Shown: positions 34,912-42,383 of the stretch, in pieces
Position numbering within the stretch: position 1 is the first letter of the stretch
Layout of the letters: each line of letters opens with the position of its first letter
From: Clostridiales bacterium
GTDB lineage: Bacteria > Bacillota > Clostridia > TANB77 > CAG-508
Assembly (NCBI GenBank): GCA_004553715.1
Contig: SFKP01000016.1
Location: 1 to 45,905, forward strand
DNA: 45,905 nt
Direction: 5' to 3'
Translations under genes and position numbers: made by a program
Notes under the pieces: model-generated
The model's database searches: none
Seen by the model: the letters and a program-made list of their open reading frames with translations, nothing else
Told to the model about the DNA's origin: nothing

Positions 34912-36021
34912 ATGGGTATGGAAGAAAATAAAAAAGAAGAAAAAGTAGAGCAAAATAAAAATGTTAATGAAATTTTAAAAAAAGCAAAAGAAAAAGGAAA
35001 AATAACTTATGGCGAATTAGCAATGCAACTTGGAGAAGCTAACCCAGATGAGATAGATAAGGTCTTTGAAGCAATGGAAGATTTAGGTGTTGATGTATTA
35101 AAAGATGAAATTGAAGAACCTGACCTAAAAGACTTAGAAAGTGTTGAAGATGTAAAGATTGAAGACATTGATGAAATGAACTTTGATGGAATAAACATCG
35201 ATGATCCTGTTAGGATGTATCTAAGAGAAATTGGAAAAATACCATTACTTAGTTTTGACCAAGAACTAGAACTTGCTAAAGAAATATTAAATGGGTCAGA
35301 AGAGGCAAAACAAAAACTTTCAGAATCAAATTTAAGATTAGTTGTTAGTATCGCAAAAAAATATGTTGGTAGAGGAATGCTATTATTAGATTTAATACAA
35401 GAAGGAAATATGGGATTAATAAAGGCAGTAGAAAAATTTGATTATACAAAAGGATATAAATTTAGTACTTATGCAACTTGGTGGATTAGACAAGCTATTA
35501 CAAGAGCAATTGCAGACCAAGCAAGAACAATAAGAATACCAGTTCATATGGTAGAAACGATAAACAAATTAATCCGTACATCAAGACACTTGCTTCAGCA
35601 ATTAGGAAGAGAACCAACTCCAGAAGAACTAGCTCAAGAAATGGAAATGCCACTTGACAAAGTTATCGAAATTCAAAAAATAGCACAAGATCCAGTTTCA
35701 TTAGAAACACCAATAGGAGAAGAAGATGACAGCCATTTGGGAGATTTTATACAAGATGAAGATAGCCCTGCACCACAAGATTCAGCAGCATACACCTTAC
35801 TAAGAGAACAGCTAGAAGATGTAATGAAAACTTTAACTCCTAGAGAAGCAAAAGTTTTAAAATTAAGATTTGGATTAGATGATGGAAGAACAAGGACATT
35901 AGAAGAAGTAGGCAAAGAATTTAATGTAACTCGTGAGAGAATAAGACAAATAGAAGCAAAAGCATTAAGAAAACTAAGACATCCAAGCAGAAGTAAAAAA
36001 TTAAGAGATTATATGAGCTAA
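34912..36021 (+). CDS. rpoD: Primary sigma factor RpoD (sigma A)
   Basis: This is the housekeeping sigma factor. The 369 residues have an N-terminal region 1.1-like helical part, region 1.2 (DDPVRMYLREIGKIPLL), region 2 (GMLLLDLIQEGNMGLIKAV, FSTYATWWIRQAI), region 3 and region 4 (TLEEVGKEFNVTRERIRQIE). Start ATG 34912 or 34918: AGGAGG lies 4 or 10 bases upstream, so both are possible. The dnaG-rpoD order is classical for Firmicutes. Confidence 0.97.
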   Translation: MGMEENKKEEKVEQNKNVNEILKKAKEKGKITYGELAMQLGEANPDEIDKVFEAMEDLGVDVLKDEIEEPDLKDLESVEDVKIEDIDEMNFDGINIDDPVRMYLREIGKIPLLSFDQELELAKEILNGSEEAKQKLSESNLRLVVSIAKKYVGRGMLLLDLIQEGNMGLIKAVEKFDYTKGYKFSTYATWWIRQAITRAIADQARTIRIPVHMVETINKLIRTSRHLLQQLGREPTPEELAQEMEMPLDKVIEIQKIAQDPVSLETPIGEEDDSHLGDFIQDEDSPAPQDSAAYTLLREQLEDVMKTLTPREAKVLKLRFGLDDGRTRTLEEVGKEFNVTRERIRQIEAKALRKLRHPSRSKKLRDYMS

Positions 36022-36026
36022 TAAGG

Positions 36027-36090
36027 GCGAACAAGTGGACGGACTTTTTGTTCAGAGAAAACTGAACCAAAAGTCCGTCCCTTTGTTCGC
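36027..36090 (+). terminator. Long hairpin after rpoD
   Basis: GCGAACAA, GGACGGACTTTT and GTTCAG pair with CTGAAC, AAAAGTCCGTCC and TTGTTCGC further on, giving a stem of over 25 base pairs. It is the only strong hairpin after rpoD. The GGACGGAC core recalls the GGGACGGGG repeats elsewhere in the window. Confidence 0.65.
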
Positions 36091-36252
36091 ACAGAAAACA
36101 CACCTAAATAAAAATATTTTTATTTTAAAAATCATTGAAAAACATATTATGTTATGATATGATACGAATAATTAATAATTTAAGATGGAGGAGTTCAAAA
36201 TTTGTTTGTGTACAAAAATGTTTCAAAGAATAAAAAATAGGAGGAAAAAGAA

Positions 36253-36402
36253 ATGAGAACAACTAATGAATTAAACAAAAAGGTACAGATTAATGCCCAA
36301 AAAGGAATTACACTTATTGCGTTAATCATCACAACCATATTCTCTTATGACGAAAATGTAAAATCTAGTAATAACAAAGGTTTCCTCCTACAAACAATTT
36401 AG
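36253..36402 (+). pseudogene. Truncated prepilin-leader protein
   Basis: AGGAGGAAAAAG precedes ATG 36253. The 49 residues contain KGITLIALIITTI, the leader and start of the hydrophobic helix of prepilin-like proteins, then switch to unrelated residues and stop. It looks like the 5' end of a gene of the 6681 type, cut within the helix. Transcription may start in the AT-rich stretch before it (36091-36180). Confidence 0.6.
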
Positions 36403-36481
36403 TAAAAATCATAAATTTTCAAATATTTATGAATTTATAATAACAATTAAAAATTTAAAATTGAGAGGAGATTTAAAAATT

Positions 36482-36877
36482 ATGGAGAACAAAGAATTAA
36501 AAGAAAGATTTATTGATGAAAGAACAGGAATTGAATATAGTTTAGTTGGAGATTATTATATCCCTAATATAACAATACCAAATGCTAGAAGAACAGGAAA
36601 TATAGGAAAGTATGGAAGATTAAAACTAAACTATATGAAGAAATACAAAATACCAGAATATACAGAAATGTTATTAAGTAATGAATTAAAAAGTTATTTA
36701 CTAGATATTGAAGATGAATGTAAAGAAAAGTTAGATATTTTAATAAAACAAATCGCAGAGAAAGAAAATATAACTGAAGAATTAAAAGCAAATAATCAAT
36801 TAGAATGGGTTGCAAGAATGAATAATATTAGAAATAGAGCAGAAGAAATCGTTTTAAATGAAGTTATTTATCAATGA
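36482..36877 (+). CDS. tnpV: TnpV-family transposon-encoded protein
   Basis: The 131 residues match the TnpV pattern: FIDERTGIEYSLVGDYYIPN, then YGRLKLNYMKKYKIPEYTEM and LEWVARMNNIRNRAEEIVLN. TnpV is an accessory protein of Tn4451-type and related mobilisable elements, role unclear. ATG 36482 is chosen; a TTG at 36461 lies within the GAGAGGAG ribosome binding site. It marks the left part of the mobile-element remnant. Confidence 0.8.
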   Translation: MENKELKERFIDERTGIEYSLVGDYYIPNITIPNARRTGNIGKYGRLKLNYMKKYKIPEYTEMLLSNELKSYLLDIEDECKEKLDILIKQIAEKENITEELKANNQLEWVARMNNIRNRAEEIVLNEVIYQ

Positions 36878-36884
36878 AATATAA

Positions 36885-36910
36885 AATTGGTCAGATGTGT
36901 CTGACCAATT
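36885..36910 (+). terminator. Hairpin after tnpV
   Basis: AATTGGTCAGA and TCTGACCAATT form a perfect 11-bp stem with loop TGTG. Confidence 0.65.
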
Positions 36911-36972
36911 GATAATGTGAATTTAACTTTTTTTAGATTTTTAATGAAAAATTTGGAAATAAATGTTATAAT

Positions 36973-37001
36973 AAATTTTGCAAGAGGTTCTTGCAAAATT
37001 T
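36973..37001. repeat. Inverted repeat upstream of the DUF1016 gene
   Basis: Arms AAATTTTGCAAGA and TCTTGCAAAATTT surround GGT. The same core, TTTTGCAAGA-nGT-TCTTGCAAAA, recurs inside the coding sequence at 37304-37332. Confidence 0.8.
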
Positions 37002-37020
37002 AAAGAATGGAGAAATAAAT

Positions 37021-38074
37021 ATGTCAAATGAAATAATCGATATTAATGAATATAAAGAAATTCTTTCAAGTATAAAAAATGAAATTCTAAAATCACAATA
37101 TAGAGCAATGCAAGTAGTAAATGTAGAAATGATATATATGTATTGGAATATAGGAAAAATAATATCTAATAATATAAAATGGGGAAATAAATTTGTAGAT
37201 AATTTAGCAATAGACTTAAAACTTGAATTTCCAGATATTAAAGGATTTTCGCCTAGAAATATTAGATATATGAGAAAGTTTGCTGATGAATATCAAGATG
37301 AAAAATTTTTGCAAGAAGTTCTTGCAAAAATTACTTGGTATCATAATGTTATTCTAATGGATAAAGTAAAAGATGTAGAAGAAAGAAAATGGTATATTAG
37401 CCAAACTATAAAAAATGGCTGGTCTACTAATATTTTAAAGAATCAAATAAAAAACAAATTATATGAAAGACAAGCAATAGCAGATAAAACAACAAATTTT
37501 GAAAATACTTTACCAGATATTCAAAGTGATTTAGCTTTGCAAACTTTGAAGGATCCATATATTTTTGATTTTATAGCATTAAAAGGTCAAGTTAAAGAAA
37601 AAGAAATTGAAGAAGCAATGATAACAAAGATTAAAAACGTTTTATTAGAATTACGGAACAGGTTTTGCTTTTGTAGGAAATCAATATAAATTAACAGTTA
37701 GTGATAAAGAGTATTTTATAGATTTATTATTCTATCATTTAGAATTAAGATGTTATATTGTTGTAGAATTAAAGGCAAGAGAATTTTTACCAATAGATGC
37801 AGGACAATTGAATTTTTATTTATCAGCAGTAGATGATATATTAAGAAAAGATGGAGATAATCCAACAATAGGAATTATACTATGTCAAGATAAAGATAAA
37901 TTAGTAGCAGAATATGCACTAAAAGATATTAATAAACCAGTAGGTGTTAGCGAATATAAGTTATTACAAGATATACCAGAATATTTACAATCACAATTAC
38001 CAAAAGCAGAAGAAATAGAATTGCATATTAAAGATATTGAAGAAATAGAAAAACAGCAAGATAATGAGGAATAA
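37021..38074 (+). CDS. DUF1016/YhcG-type PDDEXK nuclease, interrupted by a +1 shift at CGG
   Basis: The N-terminal half (to 37653) is the DUF1016 helical domain: AMQVVNVEMIYMYWNIGKII, LKLEFPDIKGFSPRNIRYMR, EVLAKITWYHNVILMDKV, then DPYIFDFIALKG. Skipping C37654 of the in-frame CGG gives LLELGTGFAFVGNQYKL and the nuclease half, with YFIDLLFYHLELRCYIVVEL (metal-binding Asp and Glu-x-Lys). The total is about 350 residues, as in the family. Without the shift the nuclease centre is lost. Start ATG 37021, with GGAG at 37008-37011. It lies between TnpV and an HTH protein, so it belongs to the accessory element. Proteins of this family are found in defence and mobile-element contexts; the role here is unknown. 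Confidence 0.88.
37304..37332. repeat. Inverted repeat within the DUF1016 gene
   Basis: Arms AATTTTTGCAAGA and TCTTGCAAAAATT surround AGT. It encodes FLQEVLAKI, part of the conserved domain, and shares its core with 36973-37001. Confidence 0.75.
37654..37657 (+). other. +1 shift site CGG-A in the DUF1016 nuclease gene
   Basis: The upstream frame reads GAA TTA CGG AAC AGG. Dropping C37654 gives GAA TTA GGA ACA GGT TTT (E-L-G-T-G-F), the conserved start of the nuclease domain. Confidence 0.85.
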
Positions 38075-38075
38075 T

Positions 38076-38098
38076 TTTTCTCGAGCGTGTCGAGAAAA
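38076..38098. repeat. Palindrome 1 after the DUF1016 gene
   Basis: Arms TTTTCTCGA and TCGAGAAAA surround GCGTG; it begins two bases after the stop codon. Confidence 0.75.
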
Positions 38099-38122
38099 TT
38101 GTGCAACCGCGGTTGCACAATT
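38097..38122. repeat. Palindrome 2 (perfect, 26 bases)
   Basis: AATTGTGCAACCG and CGGTTGCACAATT form an uninterrupted 13+13 palindrome, touching palindrome 1. Confidence 0.85.
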
Positions 38123-38144
38123 AGAAAAAGTAAATATGTAATTG

Positions 38145-38168
38145 AATTATCCAGACGTCTGGACAATT
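38145..38168. repeat. Palindrome 3
   Basis: TCCAGACGTCTGGA (38150-38163) is a perfect 14-base palindrome; flanking AATT on both sides extends it with one mismatch. Confidence 0.75.
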
Positions 38169-38179
38169 TAAAAATAAAA

Positions 38180-38218
38180 AAGTCGTTTTAGATGAAAAAG
38201 TCTAAGGCGATTTTTTTT
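38180..38218 (+). terminator. Terminator after the palindromes
   Basis: TCGTTTTAGA and TCTAAGGCGA pair (with G-T pairs) and are followed by eight Ts. Confidence 0.7.
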
Positions 38219-38330
38219 ATGGAAATTTTTTATCTACATTTTTAAGATATAAACTTATATTACTTGTACAATAAAAATGGAAATAAAGCCCAAATAAGGC
38301 GAACGAATTTGAAAGAGAGGAGGGTTTGTA

Positions 38331-38843
38331 ATGGCAAATTTAAATTTAAAAGGATTATGGATTCCAATAGAAATATTAACAGATAAGAATTTAAGTGATA
38401 AAGAAAAAAATATATATTCACTTGTAATATTTTTAAGTCAAGAAAAACAATATTGCTTTTGTACCAATAAAACTATAAGCGAACTTTTAAATATATCAGT
38501 AACACAAGTATCAAAGCTAGTAAATTCATTAAAAGATAAAGGTTATATAAATATTGAAATGGTATATAAAGAAAATAGTAAAGAAGTAGATATTAGAAAA
38601 CTAATACCTATTAAAGAAAAGTTAAATACCCTATTTAACAAAAGTTTAATACCCTCCCCAACAAAACTTCAATACACTACCCGCGAAAAGTTTAAGGATA
38701 ATAAATATAATATAAATAAATATAATATAAATAAATATAAAAATACTAATAATAAAAGGCTTTGCAATTATGAACAACGAGATTATGATAAAGAAGGCTT
38801 TGATTGGAATAGTCTATATGCAAATAATAATTTTACATCGTAG
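38331..38843 (+). CDS. Mobile-element helix-turn-helix protein (replication-initiator-like)
   Basis: The 170 residues start with LKGLWIPIEILTDKNLSDKE and contain a winged helix: NKTISELLNISVTQVSKLVN and SLKDKGYINIEM. The Asn/Lys-rich stretch around residues 120-145 (NKYNINKYNINKYKNTNNK) reflects a TATAATATAAATAAA-like tandem sequence in the DNA. Such proteins accompany relaxase genes in clostridial mobilisable elements. AGAGGAGGG lies before ATG 38331. DNA target and role are unproven. Confidence 0.7.
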   Translation: MANLNLKGLWIPIEILTDKNLSDKEKNIYSLVIFLSQEKQYCFCTNKTISELLNISVTQVSKLVNSLKDKGYINIEMVYKENSKEVDIRKLIPIKEKLNTLFNKSLIPSPTKLQYTTREKFKDNKYNINKYNINKYKNTNNKRLCNYEQRDYDKEGFDWNSLYANNNFTS

Positions 38844-38859
38844 ATATGCTATAAAGCAA

Positions 38860-39300
38860 AATATAAAGTGTAGGTTTTGTTATAAGTAAAACCTATACTT
38901 TTATTTTGCAAGTTTGAAACCGAATAGGTTTCAAACAGAGCCTAAGAAAAAATATGTAATATGTTTTTCTTGGCTCTCTTAACCATAAATTGCAGATAGC
39001 AAATTATGGTTAAGCATAAAAATATACTTGTTATATTTTTATGGGAAAACTAAAAATGTAGTAAAGCTATTTTTAGTTTTTTGGGTGCAGGAACTCCTGC
39101 CACACTGACACTTTTTAGCAATAGCGTAAAAAAGTGTTGTAGTGTGTTACAATACAAAGTAAAAATGCGAGGTGTAGGAGCAGTTACTAAACTTATAGTA
39201 GTTACTATAATAACACCTTGCATTTTGCTTGTATTACCCCTTACGATAGCCAAGCTATCGACCATTATATGAGCCGAAAAAATCGGCTAAAAATTTAGAA
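38860..39300 (+). other. Gene-free region of consecutive hairpins upstream of mobV
   Basis: About ten hairpins follow each other. Examples: TAGGTTTT/AAAACCTA; GTTTGAAACC/GGTTTCAAAC; CTTAACCATAA/TTATGGTTAAG; CATAAAAATATA/TATATTTTTATG; AAACTAAAAAT with its complement; GCAGG/CCTGC; ACACTTTTT/AAAAAGTGT; ATGC-AGGTGT type arms at about 39167 and 39214; GATAGC/GCTATC; AGCCGA/TCGGCT just before the mobV ribosome binding site. The position suggests an oriT region and/or a structured leader of the relaxase gene. The small frames overlapping it have no ribosome binding site. Confidence 0.6.
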
Positions 39301-39313
39301 GGAGGTTTTAGAG

Positions 39314-40460
39314 ATGAGTTTTGCGATTATTAGAAACACAAAATACAAAAGAGAAAATTTAAAAGGAATATACAGACACAACGAAAGAAGAAATAAAAAT
39401 TATTCAAATGATAATATAGATAAGGAAAAATGACAAAGAATTTGATATGATGAAAGAAAGATATAAATTAAAAGGTCAAATAAAAACAGTTAGTAATATT
39501 GCTTGTGAATATATTATTACTTCTGATAAACAATTCTTTGAAGAAATAGGCGAAGAAGAAACAAAAAGATACTTTGAAACAGCATACAATTTTGTGGCTG
39601 AATATAAAAATTTAGGTGAACAATATATAATGTCTGCAAAAGTGCATATGGACGAGGAAACTCCACATATGCACTTAATTTTTTTGCCTGTTGTTCATAC
39701 TACAGATAAAAAAGGAAATAACATTGATAAACTTGCTTGTAGCGAATTTTGGAAAGAAAAGAATAGTTATAGAAGATTACAAGACGCCTTTTATCAATAT
39801 ATGAGTTCACACAATTTTGAATTAGAAAGAGGTATACCAAAAGAAGAAACAGGTAGAGTTCATATTGACATTAAAGAATATAAAGAACTAACTAATTTTG
39901 ATGAAACAAAGGAAAAATTACAAAATATGAAACTAGAATTATCAGAGGTTCCAGAAATAGATGATATAAAGATGGTTAGATGGTCAAAGAAAAGAGATGA
40001 AAAAATTTTAGAAGATATTATAAAACCAAAAAATGATTTAATAAACAAATTATATCAAAATAATTTATTAATGTACCAACAATTATTAAGACAAGCTAAA
40101 ATGGTAGAAGAAGCAGAGAAATATCAAAAAGAAAGAAATAAGATTATGGCTGACAACAGAGATTTGCATAAACAAGTAGATAATATTAAGGCTGAATATC
40201 AACAAAAAGAAGATAATTTAGAATGGAAATACGAATATAGAATTAATAAATTAGAAAAAGAAAATGGCTATTTGCATAAGGTTATAGACAAATTTAGAGA
40301 AACTATCCATAAATTTATAGAATGGATCTGTGTAAATTTTGATATGGGTACAGGAGATACTTTAATTAGAGATTTTGAAAAAGAAACAAGAACTTATTTA
40401 GATGCAGAAGAACAAATTAAGCGAGAAGAAAGAGAAAAAGATTTGGAAATGGAAAGATAA
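39314..40460 (+). pseudogene. mobV: MobV-type relaxase with an internal deletion and frame break
   Basis: MobV relaxases nick oriT to start conjugative mobilisation. The start (ATG 39314 behind GGAGG) reads MSFAIIRNTKYKRENLKGIY up to NYSNDNIDKEK and stops at 39433. The rest continues in another frame from 39432: DKEFDMMKERYKLKGQIKTV, the histidine motif HMDEETPHMHLIFLPVVH and a long coiled coil. Compared with the family, about 14-20 residues are missing at the junction. This is a deletion, not a CGG-type shift. The relaxase is probably inactive unless the downstream part is translated on its own from ATG 39447, which would lack motif I. Confidence 0.8.
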
Positions 40461-40663
40461 ATAATAAATTTTTATCAAAATACCCCATGATTACAATTGA
40501 CAGATAAGCAGAAAAGTTATATTATATTAGACAATGGAATATTTTGTATAATAGAATATAAATAAAGTTAACACTAAAATTTACTAGATAATATATTTTA
40601 TAGAAACCAAAAAAAATTGGTATAAAAAATAGTGTGAACTTAGTTGATAAGGAGATTTTAGCT

Positions 40664-41515
40664 ATGGTTAAAAGTAATAATTTAGATGATTTATTTAACA
40701 GAAGAATACCTGAAATAGAAACATTAAATATGTGGGAAGAACATGAATTTATTGATTCTCCTTTTGTTGAAATTCCTAACATTGTAAAACTTGGTAAAGA
40801 AACTAAAATAATAGTTGATTTGCAATATCCAAAACTTGGTATGCAAAATGCGATTAAAAAAAGTCTAATTAGGAAAGAAGTATTAGAAAGATTGTTAATT
40901 GCTTGTACTATATTACCACAAGGTTTAGCTTTTAGAATATGGGATATATATAGAACATGGAGTCTTCAAAATGAACTTTATTATGCATATAAACCAGAAA
41001 TAATTAAGCAGTTCAAATTGGAAGATTTATCACCAGAAGAGCAAGAGAGAATAATAAGTAATTATGTTTCTATACCAAATAAAAATGAAGTGTTACCACC
41101 ATTACATACTACAGGAGGCTCAGTTGATTTAACTATAACAGATTTAGTAACTGGTAAGGACTTAGACTTTGGAATAGGATTTGATGATTTTTCTGATTTG
41201 ACTAATACAGCTTCATATGAAAAAGAAAATTCGGATGGACTTGTGAGAGACAATCGTAGATTATTATATAATATAATGATTGAAGCAGGATTTACTAATT
41301 TGCCATCTGAAGTATGGCATTATGATTATGGAAATAGATCATGGGGCTACTATAAAAAGAAACCAGCAATCTATAAAGGTGTTCTTGAAATGGATAAAAT
41401 ACCTTCAATAATTTCATTTAAAGAATTTATTGAAAAATTAAAAGAACATAAATCTGATATTGGTACTAAATTAGCAACATATAATTGGGGCTACTCTGAA
41501 GATTTCGAAAGATAA
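40664..41515 (+). CDS. M15-family D-Ala-D-Ala dipeptidase (VanX-like)
   Basis: VanX-type enzymes hydrolyse the D-Ala-D-Ala dipeptide. The 283 residues contain LAFRIWDIYRTW (substrate-binding Arg), the zinc motif PLHTTGGSVDLTI (His and Asp ligands) and SEVWHYDYGN (catalytic Glu and third ligand His). There is no signal peptide, so it is cytoplasmic. Start ATG 40664 has GGAG ten bases upstream; a GTG at 40634 is less likely. It is first in a run with a hydrolase, a MurF-like ligase and a Ddl-family ligase. Confidence 0.85.
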   Translation: MVKSNNLDDLFNRRIPEIETLNMWEEHEFIDSPFVEIPNIVKLGKETKIIVDLQYPKLGMQNAIKKSLIRKEVLERLLIACTILPQGLAFRIWDIYRTWSLQNELYYAYKPEIIKQFKLEDLSPEEQERIISNYVSIPNKNEVLPPLHTTGGSVDLTITDLVTGKDLDFGIGFDDFSDLTNTASYEKENSDGLVRDNRRLLYNIMIEAGFTNLPSEVWHYDYGNRSWGYYKKKPAIYKGVLEMDKIPSIISFKEFIEKLKEHKSDIGTKLATYNWGYSEDFER

Positions 41516-41585
41516 ATCATAATAAGATATATGCTATAAAAATAATATAAATTTATAAGAATTGTTAAATTTACAAAGATGGGAA

Positions 41586-42383
41586 GTGACTAAAATAGAA
41601 ACATATATAGATAATTTAAAGATTAATTATATAAAGAAAGGTTCGGGAAAGACTGTTCTTATTATTCCTGGATGGGGAACTGTTATAAATACTTATACTA
41701 CATTGCTAAATTCAATATCTACATATGCTAATGTTTTATGTCTAGATATGCCGGGATTTGGAGAATCTAATGAGCCACCAAAAAGTTGGAATTTAGATGA
41801 TTATATTACATTTATAATTAAATTTATAAAATCTCAAAATATCAATGAATTAGATTTAATAGGGCATTCTAATGGTGGAAGAATAATTATAAAATTAATG
41901 AGCAAAAACGATTTGGGGTTTAAAGTAAATAAAATTATATTAATTGGAAGTGCAGGTATTGTTCATAAAAAGACAATAACACAAATAGTTAAAATAAAAA
42001 CATTTAAATTTTGTAAAAAATTCGCACAAATCAAACCAATAAAAAGCATTTTTCCAAATCTTTTAGATAAAGTGAAAAATCATTTTGGATCTGCCGATTA
42101 TAAAGATGCTAGTCCAATAATGAGAGAAACAATGGTAAAATTAATTAATGAGGATGTTAGATGCTTTTTACCAACCATTAAAGTACCTACTTTACTAATA
42201 TGGGGAGAAAACGATACAGCAACTCCAATAACTGATGCTGAAATAATGGAACAAATGATTCCAGATGCAGGACTTGTTAAAATAAAAGGATGTTCTCATT
42301 ATGTTTTTTTAGAAAATCCTTCATATGTAAACATAGTAATTGCAAATTTCTTAACTGGAGGAAACGATGGAAATAATAATTAA
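41586..42383 (+). CDS. Alpha/beta-fold hydrolase
   Basis: About 265 residues show the catalytic triad of the family: nucleophile elbow GHSNGGR, acid in LIWGENDTATPI and His in GCSHYVFLENP, with oxyanion segment IIPGWGTV. The start is uncertain: GTG 41586 is taken here, a TTG at 41562 is possible, and the similarity begins at about IETYIDNLKI. It overlaps the next gene by 17 bases, so the genes are coupled. Substrate unknown; the neighbours suggest a cell-wall peptide or ester. Confidence 0.82.
   Translation: MTKIETYIDNLKINYIKKGSGKTVLIIPGWGTVINTYTTLLNSISTYANVLCLDMPGFGESNEPPKSWNLDDYITFIIKFIKSQNINELDLIGHSNGGRIIIKLMSKNDLGFKVNKIILIGSAGIVHKKTITQIVKIKTFKFCKKFAQIKPIKSIFPNLLDKVKNHFGSADYKDASPIMRETMVKLINEDVRCFLPTIKVPTLLIWGENDTATPITDAEIMEQMIPDAGLVKIKGCSHYVFLENPSYVNIVIANFLTGGNDGNNN

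Noticed and set aside
1710..37657. Sequencing or assembly error as the explanation of the CGG breaks
   Set aside because: Not excluded, but not preferred. Long-read errors mostly hit homopolymers and in any codon phase; here the extra base is always a C before GGN in the Gly phase, with varied contexts, and there is no normal in-frame CGG elsewhere. Only reads can settle it.
1710..37657. Simple reassignment of CGG to another amino acid
   Set aside because: Reassignment (as inferred for CGG in some other Firmicutes) would not repair the reading frame; every site needs a +1 change as well.
1710..37657. Classical programmed shifts on slippery runs
   Set aside because: Only one site (GerS-like) has an A run before CGG; the others have no slippery heptamer, and the direction is +1 at all seven.
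39081..39272. Small frames in the hairpin region before mobV
   Set aside because: No ribosome binding sites, and their sequence is explained by inverted repeats.
39400..39450. CGG-type shift in mobV
   Set aside because: No CGG at the junction, and residues are missing, so it is a deletion.
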